Translations under genes and position numbers: made by a program
In this document: positions 1 through 5,821 of the stretch, piece after piece
How the letters are laid out: each line of letters begins with the position of its first letter
How positions within the stretch are numbered: the first letter of the stretch is position 1
The notes under the pieces: generated by a model
What the model was told of the DNA's origin: nothing
What the model saw: only the letters and a program-made list of their open reading frames with translations
Databases searched by the model: none
NCBI GenBank assembly: GCA_003222855.1
Contig: QHXH01000031.1
Location: 1 to 6,941 of the forward strand
Length of the DNA: 6,941 nt
DNA from: Acidobacteriota bacterium
GTDB lineage: Bacteria > Acidobacteriota > Blastocatellia > Pyrinomonadales > Pyrinomonadaceae
Direction of reading: 5' to 3'

Positions 1-40
1 AACGCTGGTTACCAATTTGTTGTTTGATTGCTGAACTCAT
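1..40 (-). CDS. 5' end of next operon gene, probably hemE (partial)
   Basis: An ATG at 40-38 opens a minus-strand frame running off the window edge, giving MSSAIKQQIGNQR and then a codon beginning with T. It lies about 100 bp downstream of the response regulator in the same direction. Uroporphyrinogen decarboxylases (HemE) commonly begin with a short leader and then N-x-R-F/L, so GNQR followed by a T-initial codon (Phe, Leu or others) fits. In the Leptospira heme locus hemE follows the two-component pair. No strong Shine-Dalgarno is seen, only AGAG directly before the ATG, and a 64-bp palindrome ends 9 bases upstream. Thirteen codons cannot prove identity; the assignment rests on position and this weak match. 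Confidence 0.4.
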   Translation of the reverse strand, partial: MSSAIKQQIGNQR

Positions 41-49
41 CTCTATGTT

Positions 50-113
50 GTGTCAGAAGCCCGACCGTAAGGGAGGGCAACGTAGCCCTTGCTTACGCGC
101 GGGCTTCTGACAC
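50..113. repeat. 64-bp palindromic repeat between response regulator and next gene
   Basis: The outer arms GTGTCAGAAGCCCG (50-63) and CGGGCTTCTGACAC (100-113) are a perfect 14-bp inverted repeat. Inner arms GTAAGGGAGGGC (67-78) and GCCCTTGCTTAC (85-96) pair with two mismatches around a small loop. It looks like a dispersed intergenic palindromic element, not gene-specific regulation. It lacks a T-run on either side, so an intrinsic terminator is not supported, although the transcript could form a long hairpin just before the downstream start codon. Confidence 0.8.
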
Positions 114-139
114 GATCTTCGCAAAATTAACAATTTGCG

Positions 140-811
140 CTACTCATCATCGCCACACCATTTATACCCGACGCCACGCACAGATCGAATGCAGCTTCCA
201 TTTGTGTCGCCTAAGGTCTGGCGCAGCCTCACGATCATGTTGTCGATGGTCCGTTGGTTCAGAAATTTGTCCTCACCCCACAGTTCGTCGAGGATTTGAT
301 TGCGGCTGACAACGGCCGGACTGCTGGTAATCAACAATTGCAACAAGTCAAAATCACGCGCCGGCGGAACTTCTCGTTTACCATCCGGGTGCACTATTGT
401 GCGATTCTCCAATTCGATGATGCAGTCGTTACATTTCGCCTGGCGGCGAACCGGGTGCCTTTCCAAAACATGCTCGACGCGCAGCAGAAGTTCGCGCAGG
501 TGAAAGGGTTTGGGAATAAACTCTTCCGCCCCGATCTCAAATCCTTCCAAACGATGTTCGGCTGTGCTCAACGCCGTCATAAACATGATTGGGATTGTCG
601 TCTGCTCTTTAATATTCCGTCCCAGCTCAAATCCCGAGCCGTCCGGAAGGCCGATATCCAGAATGACCAAATCCCAATTGCCTTCCTCCAATTTTTTCAG
701 CGCGCGCTGCCTGGTTTCGACCCACGCGACGTCGTACTTTTCACGCAACAGCCGCTCGTGCAAAGTAGCGCCGAGCGATCGATCATCTTCGACCAGTAAC
801 AGTCGCTTCAT
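140..811 (-). CDS. OmpR/PhoB-family response regulator (HemR-like)
   Basis: A 223-residue two-domain regulator. The receiver domain (about 1-118) has the acidic pocket E8-D9-D10, phospho-acceptor Asp52 in LDIGLPDGSG, Thr79, and Lys101 in the PKPF motif. The winged-helix DNA-binding domain (about 125-220) has the OmpR-type recognition helix around RTIDNMIVRLRQTLG and ends with the signature IRSVRGVGYKW. The ATG at 811 is chosen because MKRLLLVEDD is the canonical receiver start; the frame continues upstream only into antisense of the kinase tail and repeat. The start lies 29 bp inside the kinase gene and no good Shine-Dalgarno precedes it, suggesting translational coupling. Its place in a heme operon after hemL parallels Leptospira HemR, a dual regulator of heme genes. 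The family is certain; the HemR role is inferred from synteny and the TGACA box upstream of hemA. Confidence 0.93.
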   Translation of the reverse strand: MKRLLLVEDDRSLGATLHERLLREKYDVAWVETRQRALKKLEEGNWDLVILDIGLPDGSGFELGRNIKEQTTIPIMFMTALSTAEHRLEGFEIGAEEFIPKPFHLRELLLRVEHVLERHPVRRQAKCNDCIIELENRTIVHPDGKREVPPARDFDLLQLLITSSPAVVSRNQILDELWGEDKFLNQRTIDNMIVRLRQTLGDTNGSCIRSVRGVGYKWCGDDE

Positions 812-1775
812 GATTGGTAGGCACGCTTTCAGCGGGCGATTTGTCCAAAAGCATGCCTTCGGTACGCGCGCTTCCAGCGCGCTGCACGCCGGGGATGTTC
901 GTACCCTCAGGCAATTCAAGCTCGGCCACCAGCCCGTTCGCCTCGCCATTACGGAATTTGATCGTTCCGTTCATCGCTCTGACCAGCCGCCGCACGATGT
1001 ACAATCCGACGCCGCTACCGCTGCTGCGCGCGGGGCGCACAAACAATTCGCCCAACTGGCTCAGGTCGCCCTCAAAGCCGCGCCCGTTATCGATCACGGT
1101 AATGCCAACCCTTCCCGCACTCCGGCGCACCTGAACCTCAACTTGCGTCGCATGACCATGGATGACCGCGTTCTGCACCAGGTTCGTGAGCACGCTTTCG
1201 AGAGCGCGCGCGTCAGCCATTACGACCCCGTCGCCGGTTTGAGTGATCACCACATTGGGCCAGTGAAGCCGCAGGGCTTCGACTCGATCGCTCAAGCGAA
1301 TGGGCTGCAGAAAGAATTGTCCGCGCGGAAGATTTACCAGAAACAAGGAATTCTCCAACTGCAATTGCAGGCGGAGAGTATCGCTCAACAGGCGATCCAG
1401 CAACGGATTCGATTCGTCCCCCGCAAAATCTTCGCGCAAGCTTTCCGCCTGCAAGCGCAGACTGGTCAGCGCTGTTTTCGCATCATGAGTAAATGCCGCA
1501 AAGAATTCTTCGACCTGCGCGTGACGCTTTTGCTCCCGGCGCGCGTAATAAAACAGAGCCAATCCGCCGCCAATCAATGAAGCGATAAGGATGCCGCCCT
1601 CCCACAAAAGCATCTGGTAATGACGGTGAAGTTGGACTGCGTTTTCGAGATTCGATTGATTGATCAGATCGAGCTGGCGCAAGCCGAACACCAACCACCA
1701 ACCGGCGAGGGTAACGGTAAAGAGAACCCACAGGGCAACCAGGGCCATCACGATTCGATTGCGTTTGCGTTCCAT
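783..1775 (-). CDS. Membrane sensor histidine kinase (HemK/HKlep-like)
   Basis: A 330-residue kinase. Two membrane segments (about 8-31 and 56-78) flank a short periplasmic loop of roughly 24 residues, so no sizeable extracytoplasmic sensor domain is present. The phospho-acceptor helix follows, with His97 in FTHDAKTALTSL; the usual Pro of the H-box (HELRTPL) is Ala102 here. The ATP-binding domain shows the N box (LTNLVQNAVIHG, Asn198/Asn202), G1 (DNGRG, 229-233) and G2 (GSGVGLYI, 253-260), and ends around ELELPE (290). The last 40 residues have no family counterpart and include a 45-bp palindromic repeat read as protein. A GGAGAG ribosome site six bases before the ATG supports this start. It is the evident partner of the overlapping response regulator. 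Signal unknown; heme or iron status is a guess from context. Confidence 0.92.
   Translation of the reverse strand: MERKRNRIVMALVALWVLFTVTLAGWWLVFGLRQLDLINQSNLENAVQLHRHYQMLLWEGGILIASLIGGGLALFYYARREQKRHAQVEEFFAAFTHDAKTALTSLRLQAESLREDFAGDESNPLLDRLLSDTLRLQLQLENSLFLVNLPRGQFFLQPIRLSDRVEALRLHWPNVVITQTGDGVVMADARALESVLTNLVQNAVIHGHATQVEVQVRRSAGRVGITVIDNGRGFEGDLSQLGELFVRPARSSGSGVGLYIVRRLVRAMNGTIKFRNGEANGLVAELELPEGTNIPGVQRAGSARTEGMLLDKSPAESVPTNHEATVTGRR
861..905. repeat. Palindromic repeat inside the sensor-kinase 3' end
   Basis: Terminal GGTACG (861-866) and CGTACC (900-905) form an inverted repeat. Next to the left arm a strong stem GCGCGCT (866-872)/AGCGCGC (876-882) has a 3-base loop. The architecture resembles short dispersed palindromic elements. 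It encodes kinase residues about 291-305, beyond the ATPase fold, so it was probably acquired at the 3' end and changed the C-terminus. Confidence 0.55.
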
Positions 1776-1781
1776 GCTTCT

Positions 1782-1787
1782 CTCTCC
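1782..1787 (-). promoter_or_regulatory. Ribosome binding site of the sensor kinase
   Basis: On the minus strand GGAGAG lies six bases before the ATG at 1775. It falls at the outer end of the 1784-1869 palindromic repeat, so the repeat seems to supply most of the translation signal. Confidence 0.6.
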
Positions 1788-1869
1788 GTGGTTCTCTGTG
1801 GGTCTCTGTGCCTCTGTGGTGAACGCTTCTTAAACTATCTTCACCACAGAGACACCGAGGACCACGGAG
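1784..1869. repeat. Inverted repeat filling the hemL-kinase gap
   Basis: Outer arms CTCCGTGGT (1784-1792) and ACCACGGAG (1861-1869) are perfect. Inner arms CTCTGTGGTGAA (1812-1823) and TTCACCACAGAG (1840-1851) are also perfect and enclose an A/T-rich loop. The left side carries an extra CTCTGTG-type unit, so the arms are unequal in length. CTCTGTG/CACAGAG palindromes of this type are, from general knowledge, dispersed in many environmental bacterial genomes. The hemL stop codon (1872-1870) abuts the element and the kinase ribosome binding site overlaps its other end. Confidence 0.8.
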
Positions 1870-3183
1870 TTACACAGAGTTCTCTGCTGCTTCCAGAATT
1901 GCTCCCTGCGCTCGCTCGAGCAACTCATCCGAATGGGCCAAAGACATGAAATTCACTTCGTAACCACTCGGCGACAAATAAACACCTCGATCAAGCGCGC
2001 GGTGAAATACTTTGGCGAACGCTTCGGCGTTGTGCGGCGGTATCTGTTCGATTCGTCGAATCGCCGCGCCGGCGGCCGTGTGCAACCAAAAGATCGACGC
2101 GGCCCGCGTTATTTCAAACGGCAAACCTCGGTGTTTGAAATTCAAATTCAACTCGTCGCAAAACTCCGCGGTCCGTTCTTCCAACTGCCCATATGCATTT
2201 ACGCGCTCAACCTTTTCGAGTGTCGCCAGGCCGGCGCGCATCCCGACCGGGTTCGCGCTTAACGTGCCGGCCTGATAAACCGGACCCACGGGCGCAACCA
2301 GTTGCATCAAATCTCTGCGGCCACCATAGGCTGCCACGGGGAATCCCCCGCCGATAACTTTACCGTAAGTCACGAGATCGGGTTGGATGCCCAGCACTCC
2401 GGCCATTCCACCCAACGCGACGCGAAAACCGGAGATGACTTCATCAAAAATTACCAATGCGCCGTTCGCGCGCGCCAGCCGGATTGTTTCATCGATGAAC
2501 TCTCGCCGCTGAATGAGCAAGCCATAGTTTGCCGGCAACGGTTCGAGGATCACCGCGGCAATTTCCGCTCCAAATTGATCGAAGACTCTTCTGATCGCAG
2601 CTTCGTCATCCAGCGGCGCGACCAAAGTCTCACCAGCGACATTCTCAGAAACACCGGCGCTTGAACTGGCGGCCTCGCCCGCCAAACCGCTGCCGGCTTT
2701 CACCAACAACGAATCAGAGTGCCCGTGATAGCAACCTTCAAATTTCAGGATTCGGTTGCGATTCGTCGCAGCGCGCGCGACCCGCAATGCACTCATCACG
2801 GCTTCGGTTCCCGAAGAAACGAAGCGAAGCATTTCAACCCATGGCAAACGTGAAGTGATCCATTCAGCCAGATCGAGCGAGTAAGGCTCAGACGCGCCAA
2901 AGCTCCATGCAGTTTCGATCGCTTCGCGCACGGCGTCGGCGACGTCCGGGTCGCGATGACCGAGAATCAATGGACCAAAGCTCTGACAGAAATCTATGTA
3001 TTCGCGACCATCTACGGAGGTCATGGTGCCGCCCTGGGCGCTGCGAAAAAAGATGGGCGTGCCGCCGACGCCCTTGAAGGCGCGCACCGGACTATGCACG
3101 CCGCCGGGCGCGATGAGCGATGCGCGATCGAAATACTCGCGAGAGAGATCGTTACTTGTCGATTTTGCTTCTTTAGGAGTCAT
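1870..3183 (-). CDS. hemL: Glutamate-1-semialdehyde 2,1-aminomutase
   Basis: A 437-residue PLP enzyme converting glutamate-1-semialdehyde to 5-aminolevulinate, the second step of the C5 pathway, in the cytoplasm. The N-terminal IAPGGVHSPVRAFK signature (24-37) is typical of HemL. Other class-III aminotransferase marks are SSGTEA (123-128, phosphate binding), YHGHSD (152-157), FDEVISGFR (246-254, Asp247 toward the pyridine nitrogen), the PLP lysine Lys275 in TYGKVIGGGFPVAAYGG, and GTLSANP (306-312). Length matches the family (about 426-430) plus a short N-terminal tail. Start: the ATG at 3183 fits the family, although the only purine-rich stretch (GAGGGAA) is about 12 bases or more upstream, on the edge of a repeat. 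The stop codon directly abuts the repeat at 1784-1869. It is separated from hemB by 104 bp filled with a palindromic element. Confidence 0.97.
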   Translation of the reverse strand: MTPKEAKSTSNDLSREYFDRASLIAPGGVHSPVRAFKGVGGTPIFFRSAQGGTMTSVDGREYIDFCQSFGPLILGHRDPDVADAVREAIETAWSFGASEPYSLDLAEWITSRLPWVEMLRFVSSGTEAVMSALRVARAATNRNRILKFEGCYHGHSDSLLVKAGSGLAGEAASSSAGVSENVAGETLVAPLDDEAAIRRVFDQFGAEIAAVILEPLPANYGLLIQRREFIDETIRLARANGALVIFDEVISGFRVALGGMAGVLGIQPDLVTYGKVIGGGFPVAAYGGRRDLMQLVAPVGPVYQAGTLSANPVGMRAGLATLEKVERVNAYGQLEERTAEFCDELNLNFKHRGLPFEITRAASIFWLHTAAGAAIRRIEQIPPHNAEAFAKVFHRALDRGVYLSPSGYEVNFMSLAHSDELLERAQGAILEAAENSV

Positions 3184-3197
3184 GTTCTTGTTTAGTT

Positions 3198-3281
3198 CCC
3201 TCTCCCTTTGGGAGCGGGTTAGGGTGAGGGTCTAGGGCCGCGCTAAATCCCTCACCCCGGCCCTCTCCCAAAGGGGGAGGG
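3198..3281. repeat. 84-bp palindromic element, copy 1 (hemB-hemL gap)
   Basis: Two 33-bp arms (3198-3230 and 3249-3281) pair at 28 of 33 positions around an 18-bp spacer. Each arm has an internal mini-palindrome of the type CTCCCTTTGGGAG and a GGGTGAGGG end. The same architecture recurs at 4733-4818. It is a dispersed palindromic (REP/MITE-like) element with no coding capacity of its own. In mRNA it would make a very stable hairpin between hemB and hemL; no T-run follows, so it may stabilise or process the transcript and not end it. Confidence 0.85.
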
Positions 3282-3287
3282 AGATAG

Positions 3288-4244
3288 TCATCTCCCGATC
3301 CCCAACTGCTTCGCGTACCGCGCGCCATACGTGATGATGTATTGCGCGCCGGCGCGTTTGAAAACGTGCCACGTTTCCAACAGTGCTTCTTCAAACTTGA
3401 TCAGTCCCTGATCCGCCAGAACCGAAAGCCCGCCGAATTCGCCGCTGACCTGATAAGCACCGCACTGCAGGCCGGTACGCTTGTGAATAGGTCGAATCAA
3501 ATCCAGCGAAGTCAGTCCGGGCTTGACCATCAGCAAGTCCGCGCCTTCTTCTGCGCAGCGAACGCTGGCCGCGATCGCGCCGCTGCGATTACGCACATCG
3601 AGCTGGTAATGGCGTCGATCGCCGAACTGCGGCGCCGAATCCGCGGCGTTGCGAAATGGACCGTAAAAGTTGCTCGCGAACTTTGTGCTGTAACTCATCA
3701 CCGGCACCAGTTCGAATCCATTCTCATCGAGCGCACTGCGAATCCGACCAACGCGGCCGTCCATCATGTCGCTCGGACTAATGCCGTCGGCCCCGGCTTC
3801 GGCAAACGCCACCGCAGACTTAGCCAACTCGTTCAAAGTTTCATCGAGTTTGATTCCCTTTTCGTCCAGCACCGCGCAATGTCCGTGCGTCGTGTACGAA
3901 CATAAGCATGTATCAATCCACAGGCAGAGGCTGTGGCCGAACTGTTTGCGAATTTGAGAGATTGTTTCGTGAGTGCTCTTATGATCGAACCCGCTTTCTT
4001 TCTTCGTCGAAGGCACTGGAAAGAGCAAAAAGTGCGTAACGCCGTCTTTCAGATCCTTTTCGATCTGCCGCAACGCGGACGGAATGTTGTGACGAAGGTT
4101 GCCGCGCAAACCGGGAATTGGCTCAGCCTCTTTCAATCCTTCGACTACGAAGAACGGCTGAATCAACTGGGCGCGATTGAACTCTGTTTCCGCGCACAAA
4201 TCGCGTAGATGTTGCGAGGCGCGCAGGCGCATCAGACGCTTCAT
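3288..4244 (-). CDS. hemB: Porphobilinogen synthase (ALA dehydratase)
   Basis: A 318-residue enzyme condensing two 5-aminolevulinate molecules to porphobilinogen. Both Schiff-base lysines are present: Lys188 in MSYSTKFASNFYGPFR and Lys241 in LMVKPG. The catalytic-zinc cysteines Cys113, Cys115 and Cys123 are intact in DTCLCSYTTHGHC, so this is a zinc-type enzyme and not a magnesium-only one. YQVSGEF (264-270) and the C-terminal FKRAGAQYIITYGA also match. Start: the ATG at 4244 overlaps the hemC stop as ATGA and has a strong AAGGAG eight bases upstream. The frame is open upstream to 4364 but that part lies within hemC and resembles nothing in HemB. The E. coli enzyme is about 324 residues. The 4-bp overlap implies translational coupling with hemC. 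Confidence 0.97.
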   Translation of the reverse strand: MKRLMRLRASQHLRDLCAETEFNRAQLIQPFFVVEGLKEAEPIPGLRGNLRHNIPSALRQIEKDLKDGVTHFLLFPVPSTKKESGFDHKSTHETISQIRKQFGHSLCLWIDTCLCSYTTHGHCAVLDEKGIKLDETLNELAKSAVAFAEAGADGISPSDMMDGRVGRIRSALDENGFELVPVMSYSTKFASNFYGPFRNAADSAPQFGDRRHYQLDVRNRSGAIAASVRCAEEGADLLMVKPGLTSLDLIRPIHKRTGLQCGAYQVSGEFGGLSVLADQGLIKFEEALLETWHVFKRAGAQYIITYGARYAKQLGIGR

Positions 4245-5821
4245 TCGGACATCTCCTTCAACCACTGCACGTGATCCAGAAACACATGCGGCTCGACACC
4301 GTTCCCTTCCAAAATCCGCAGCGTATTTCCAGGTCCGCAGAAATGCGTCATCCCTTTGAGCCAACTGTTCCGCGAGAGCGCGTGCTCAAAACTCGATCCG
4401 CTTTTCCAGAAGAAATATTTCTTGCCACTCAAATCGATCGCCTCATTTTTCGGCACTAATCGATAAGTCGCCAGCGTTGCCCTCTCGCCATCAGTGTAGC
4501 CGCCCTCATGTGTGAGCTTAAGCCAATCAACCGCCGCGCCGGCGAGCGTTTCGATCCGAGGCGATTCCTGTTCACCCAGGCTTTCAGCACATCCGTTCAC
4601 CCAGACGCCGCGACGCGCCAGACGCTTCCAGGTCTGCATCCCGCTGGCCCAAACAATTTGATCGGCCCCGACGTTCCAATGATCCGGCAACGCATCGGCT
4701 TTGGCAATCCAAAGCGCAGGCGGGTTTTCACCCCCTCTCCCTTTACGAGAGGGTTGGGGTGAGGGAGTAAGTGCGTCCGCTAATCCCCTCACCCTAACCC
4801 TCTCCCAGAGGGAGAGGGAATTTTCCGCGGGAATTGTCTCTCGCGTGAACCAGTCAACATCCGACGGATTAACTGGCCACATCTCATCCCTTGAAATCTT
4901 CGGCGGGCGCGGCTTCGACGGCGCCAGCGTGGCACGATCAAGAATCTCTCCGTCATCCGCAAGACCTCGTAACAAAGTGATTTCTCCGAATGGACGGCGC
5001 AGAACGCTGGCGCCAATCTTTTGATGACAGCCGCCGCCATAACTTCGCAAAATCTCGCGCTCACTCAACACGGCACTGAACGTATCGGAACAATTGAGCG
5101 GCGCCAACAATTCGCGAATGTCTGCACGCTGGCGGGAAATCTCAACCGCAAGAGCTCCCTGTGCAGGAGCAGAGGGATTCTCGCGCAGCGGCAGGACCAT
5201 CCATCGACATCGCGATAAAGCTTCTCGTAAGTCCTTTTGGGTAGCCGCGAGTTCGCTCTGCGGAGCTGCCAACAGTCGATCCAGCGCGGCCTTCGCTACA
5301 ATCAATCCGTCCACATCCAACTGAAGCAGTTTGCGGACACGCGTCGGCACGTTGCCGCGAACATTGACGAAATTCAGTTGGGATAATCTGGCGGGCAGTG
5401 CTGCGCGCAAGAATGAATCGAGGTTGTGCGCGCGTCGCGGCGATGAAGTCAGAATCGACATGACGCCGGTTCGCTCGACCTCGTTCCAACGACTCTTCGG
5501 CACTAACAAAAGATCTCGCGCGTCCGCGCGCGGCAACGTCGCTACGACCTCAGTTTCCGCCGTCTCCTCGATCGCAAGATCTTTCCACGAGTGAACGACC
5601 AGATCGAACTCTCGCTGCAGCAGTCCTTCGCGAAAGTCTTGCGTGAAGACGCCCTTCTCAGGCATCTGCCAGAGCGGATCGTTCTGGTTCTTGTCGCCGA
5701 GAGATTCGTGAAAAGAATAGTTGATTTCGAGTTGAGGGTGTGCGGCGCGGAGAGCGTCACCAACCTGGTACGCTTGAATTCGGGCCAGGTCACTGCGACG
5801 CGACGCGATCGTCACGCGCAT
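4241..5821 (-). CDS. hemC: Hydroxymethylbilane synthase with C-terminal HemD-like domain
   Basis: A 526-residue protein. Residues 1 to about 300 are HemC, which polymerises four porphobilinogens. Seen are the VTIASRRSDLA start, VHSWKDLA with catalytic Asp81, SSPRR (Arg129/Arg130), NVRGNVPTRVRKL, and GGGCHQKIGA with the dipyrromethane-cofactor Cys265. About 225 further residues follow, whereas HemC alone is near 310. Residues 335-363 are a palindromic repeat translated in frame. The last 160 residues contain WASGMQTWKRLARRGVWVNG, ATYRLVP, YFFWKSGSSFEHAL and HFCGPGNT, in an order recalling the uroporphyrinogen-III synthase (HemD) fold. I infer a HemCD fusion, as in Leptospira, with moderate confidence in the second domain. 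The ATG at 5821 overlaps the hemA stop by 10 bp and has GGGAAG four bases upstream. A GTG at 5833 would add four residues and is possible. Confidence 0.93.
   Translation of the reverse strand: MRVTIASRRSDLARIQAYQVGDALRAAHPQLEINYSFHESLGDKNQNDPLWQMPEKGVFTQDFREGLLQREFDLVVHSWKDLAIEETAETEVVATLPRADARDLLLVPKSRWNEVERTGVMSILTSSPRRAHNLDSFLRAALPARLSQLNFVNVRGNVPTRVRKLLQLDVDGLIVAKAALDRLLAAPQSELAATQKDLREALSRCRWMVLPLRENPSAPAQGALAVEISRQRADIRELLAPLNCSDTFSAVLSEREILRSYGGGCHQKIGASVLRRPFGEITLLRGLADDGEILDRATLAPSKPRPPKISRDEMWPVNPSDVDWFTRETIPAENSLSLWERVRVRGLADALTPSPQPSRKGRGGENPPALWIAKADALPDHWNVGADQIVWASGMQTWKRLARRGVWVNGCAESLGEQESPRIETLAGAAVDWLKLTHEGGYTDGERATLATYRLVPKNEAIDLSGKKYFFWKSGSSFEHALSRNSWLKGMTHFCGPGNTLRILEGNGVEPHVFLDHVQWLKEMSE
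4253..4258 (-). promoter_or_regulatory. Ribosome binding site of hemB
   Basis: AAGGAG on the minus strand, eight bases before the hemB ATG at 4244 and inside the hemC 3' end. It fixes the hemB start against the longer open frame. Confidence 0.75.
4733..4818. repeat. 86-bp palindromic element, copy 2 (inside hemC-D)
   Basis: The 33-bp arms 4733-4765 and 4786-4818 flank a 20-bp spacer and match the architecture of copy 1 at 3198-3281: CCCTCTCC-type ends outside, GGTGAGGG/CCCTCACC inside. This copy lies within the coding sequence and is read through as a basic peptide (LSLWERVRVRG, then SPQPSRKGRG) in the linker between the HemC and HemD-like domains. Its 86 bp is not a multiple of three, so flanking bases must have kept the frame open. 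Confidence 0.88.

Noticed and set aside
50..113. Intrinsic terminator after the response regulator
   Set aside because: The hairpin is strong but has no T-run on either strand, and a same-strand gene start follows at once; a dispersed palindrome is the better explanation.
254..799. A 181-codon plus-strand open frame
   Set aside because: It lies fully opposite the response regulator, whose conserved receiver and DNA-binding residues prove the minus-strand reading.
812..949. Upstream extension of the response regulator by 46 residues
   Set aside because: The extension reads the kinase tail and repeat in another frame; canonical receiver sequence begins at MKRLLLVEDD, so 811 is the start.
510..1580. 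A 356-codon plus-strand open frame opposite the kinase and regulator
   Set aside because: It is antisense to two clearly conserved proteins, has no recognisable domain, and results from the codon bias of the minus-strand genes.
4245..4364. Upstream extension of hemB by 40 residues
   Set aside because: It overlaps the HemD-like coding sequence and has no HemB similarity; the strong AAGGAG and the ATGA overlap fix the start at 4244.
3198..4818. A composite mobile element bounded by the two related palindromes
   Set aside because: Between them lie only hemB and most of the HemD-like region, with no transposase; they are independent copies of a short repeat.
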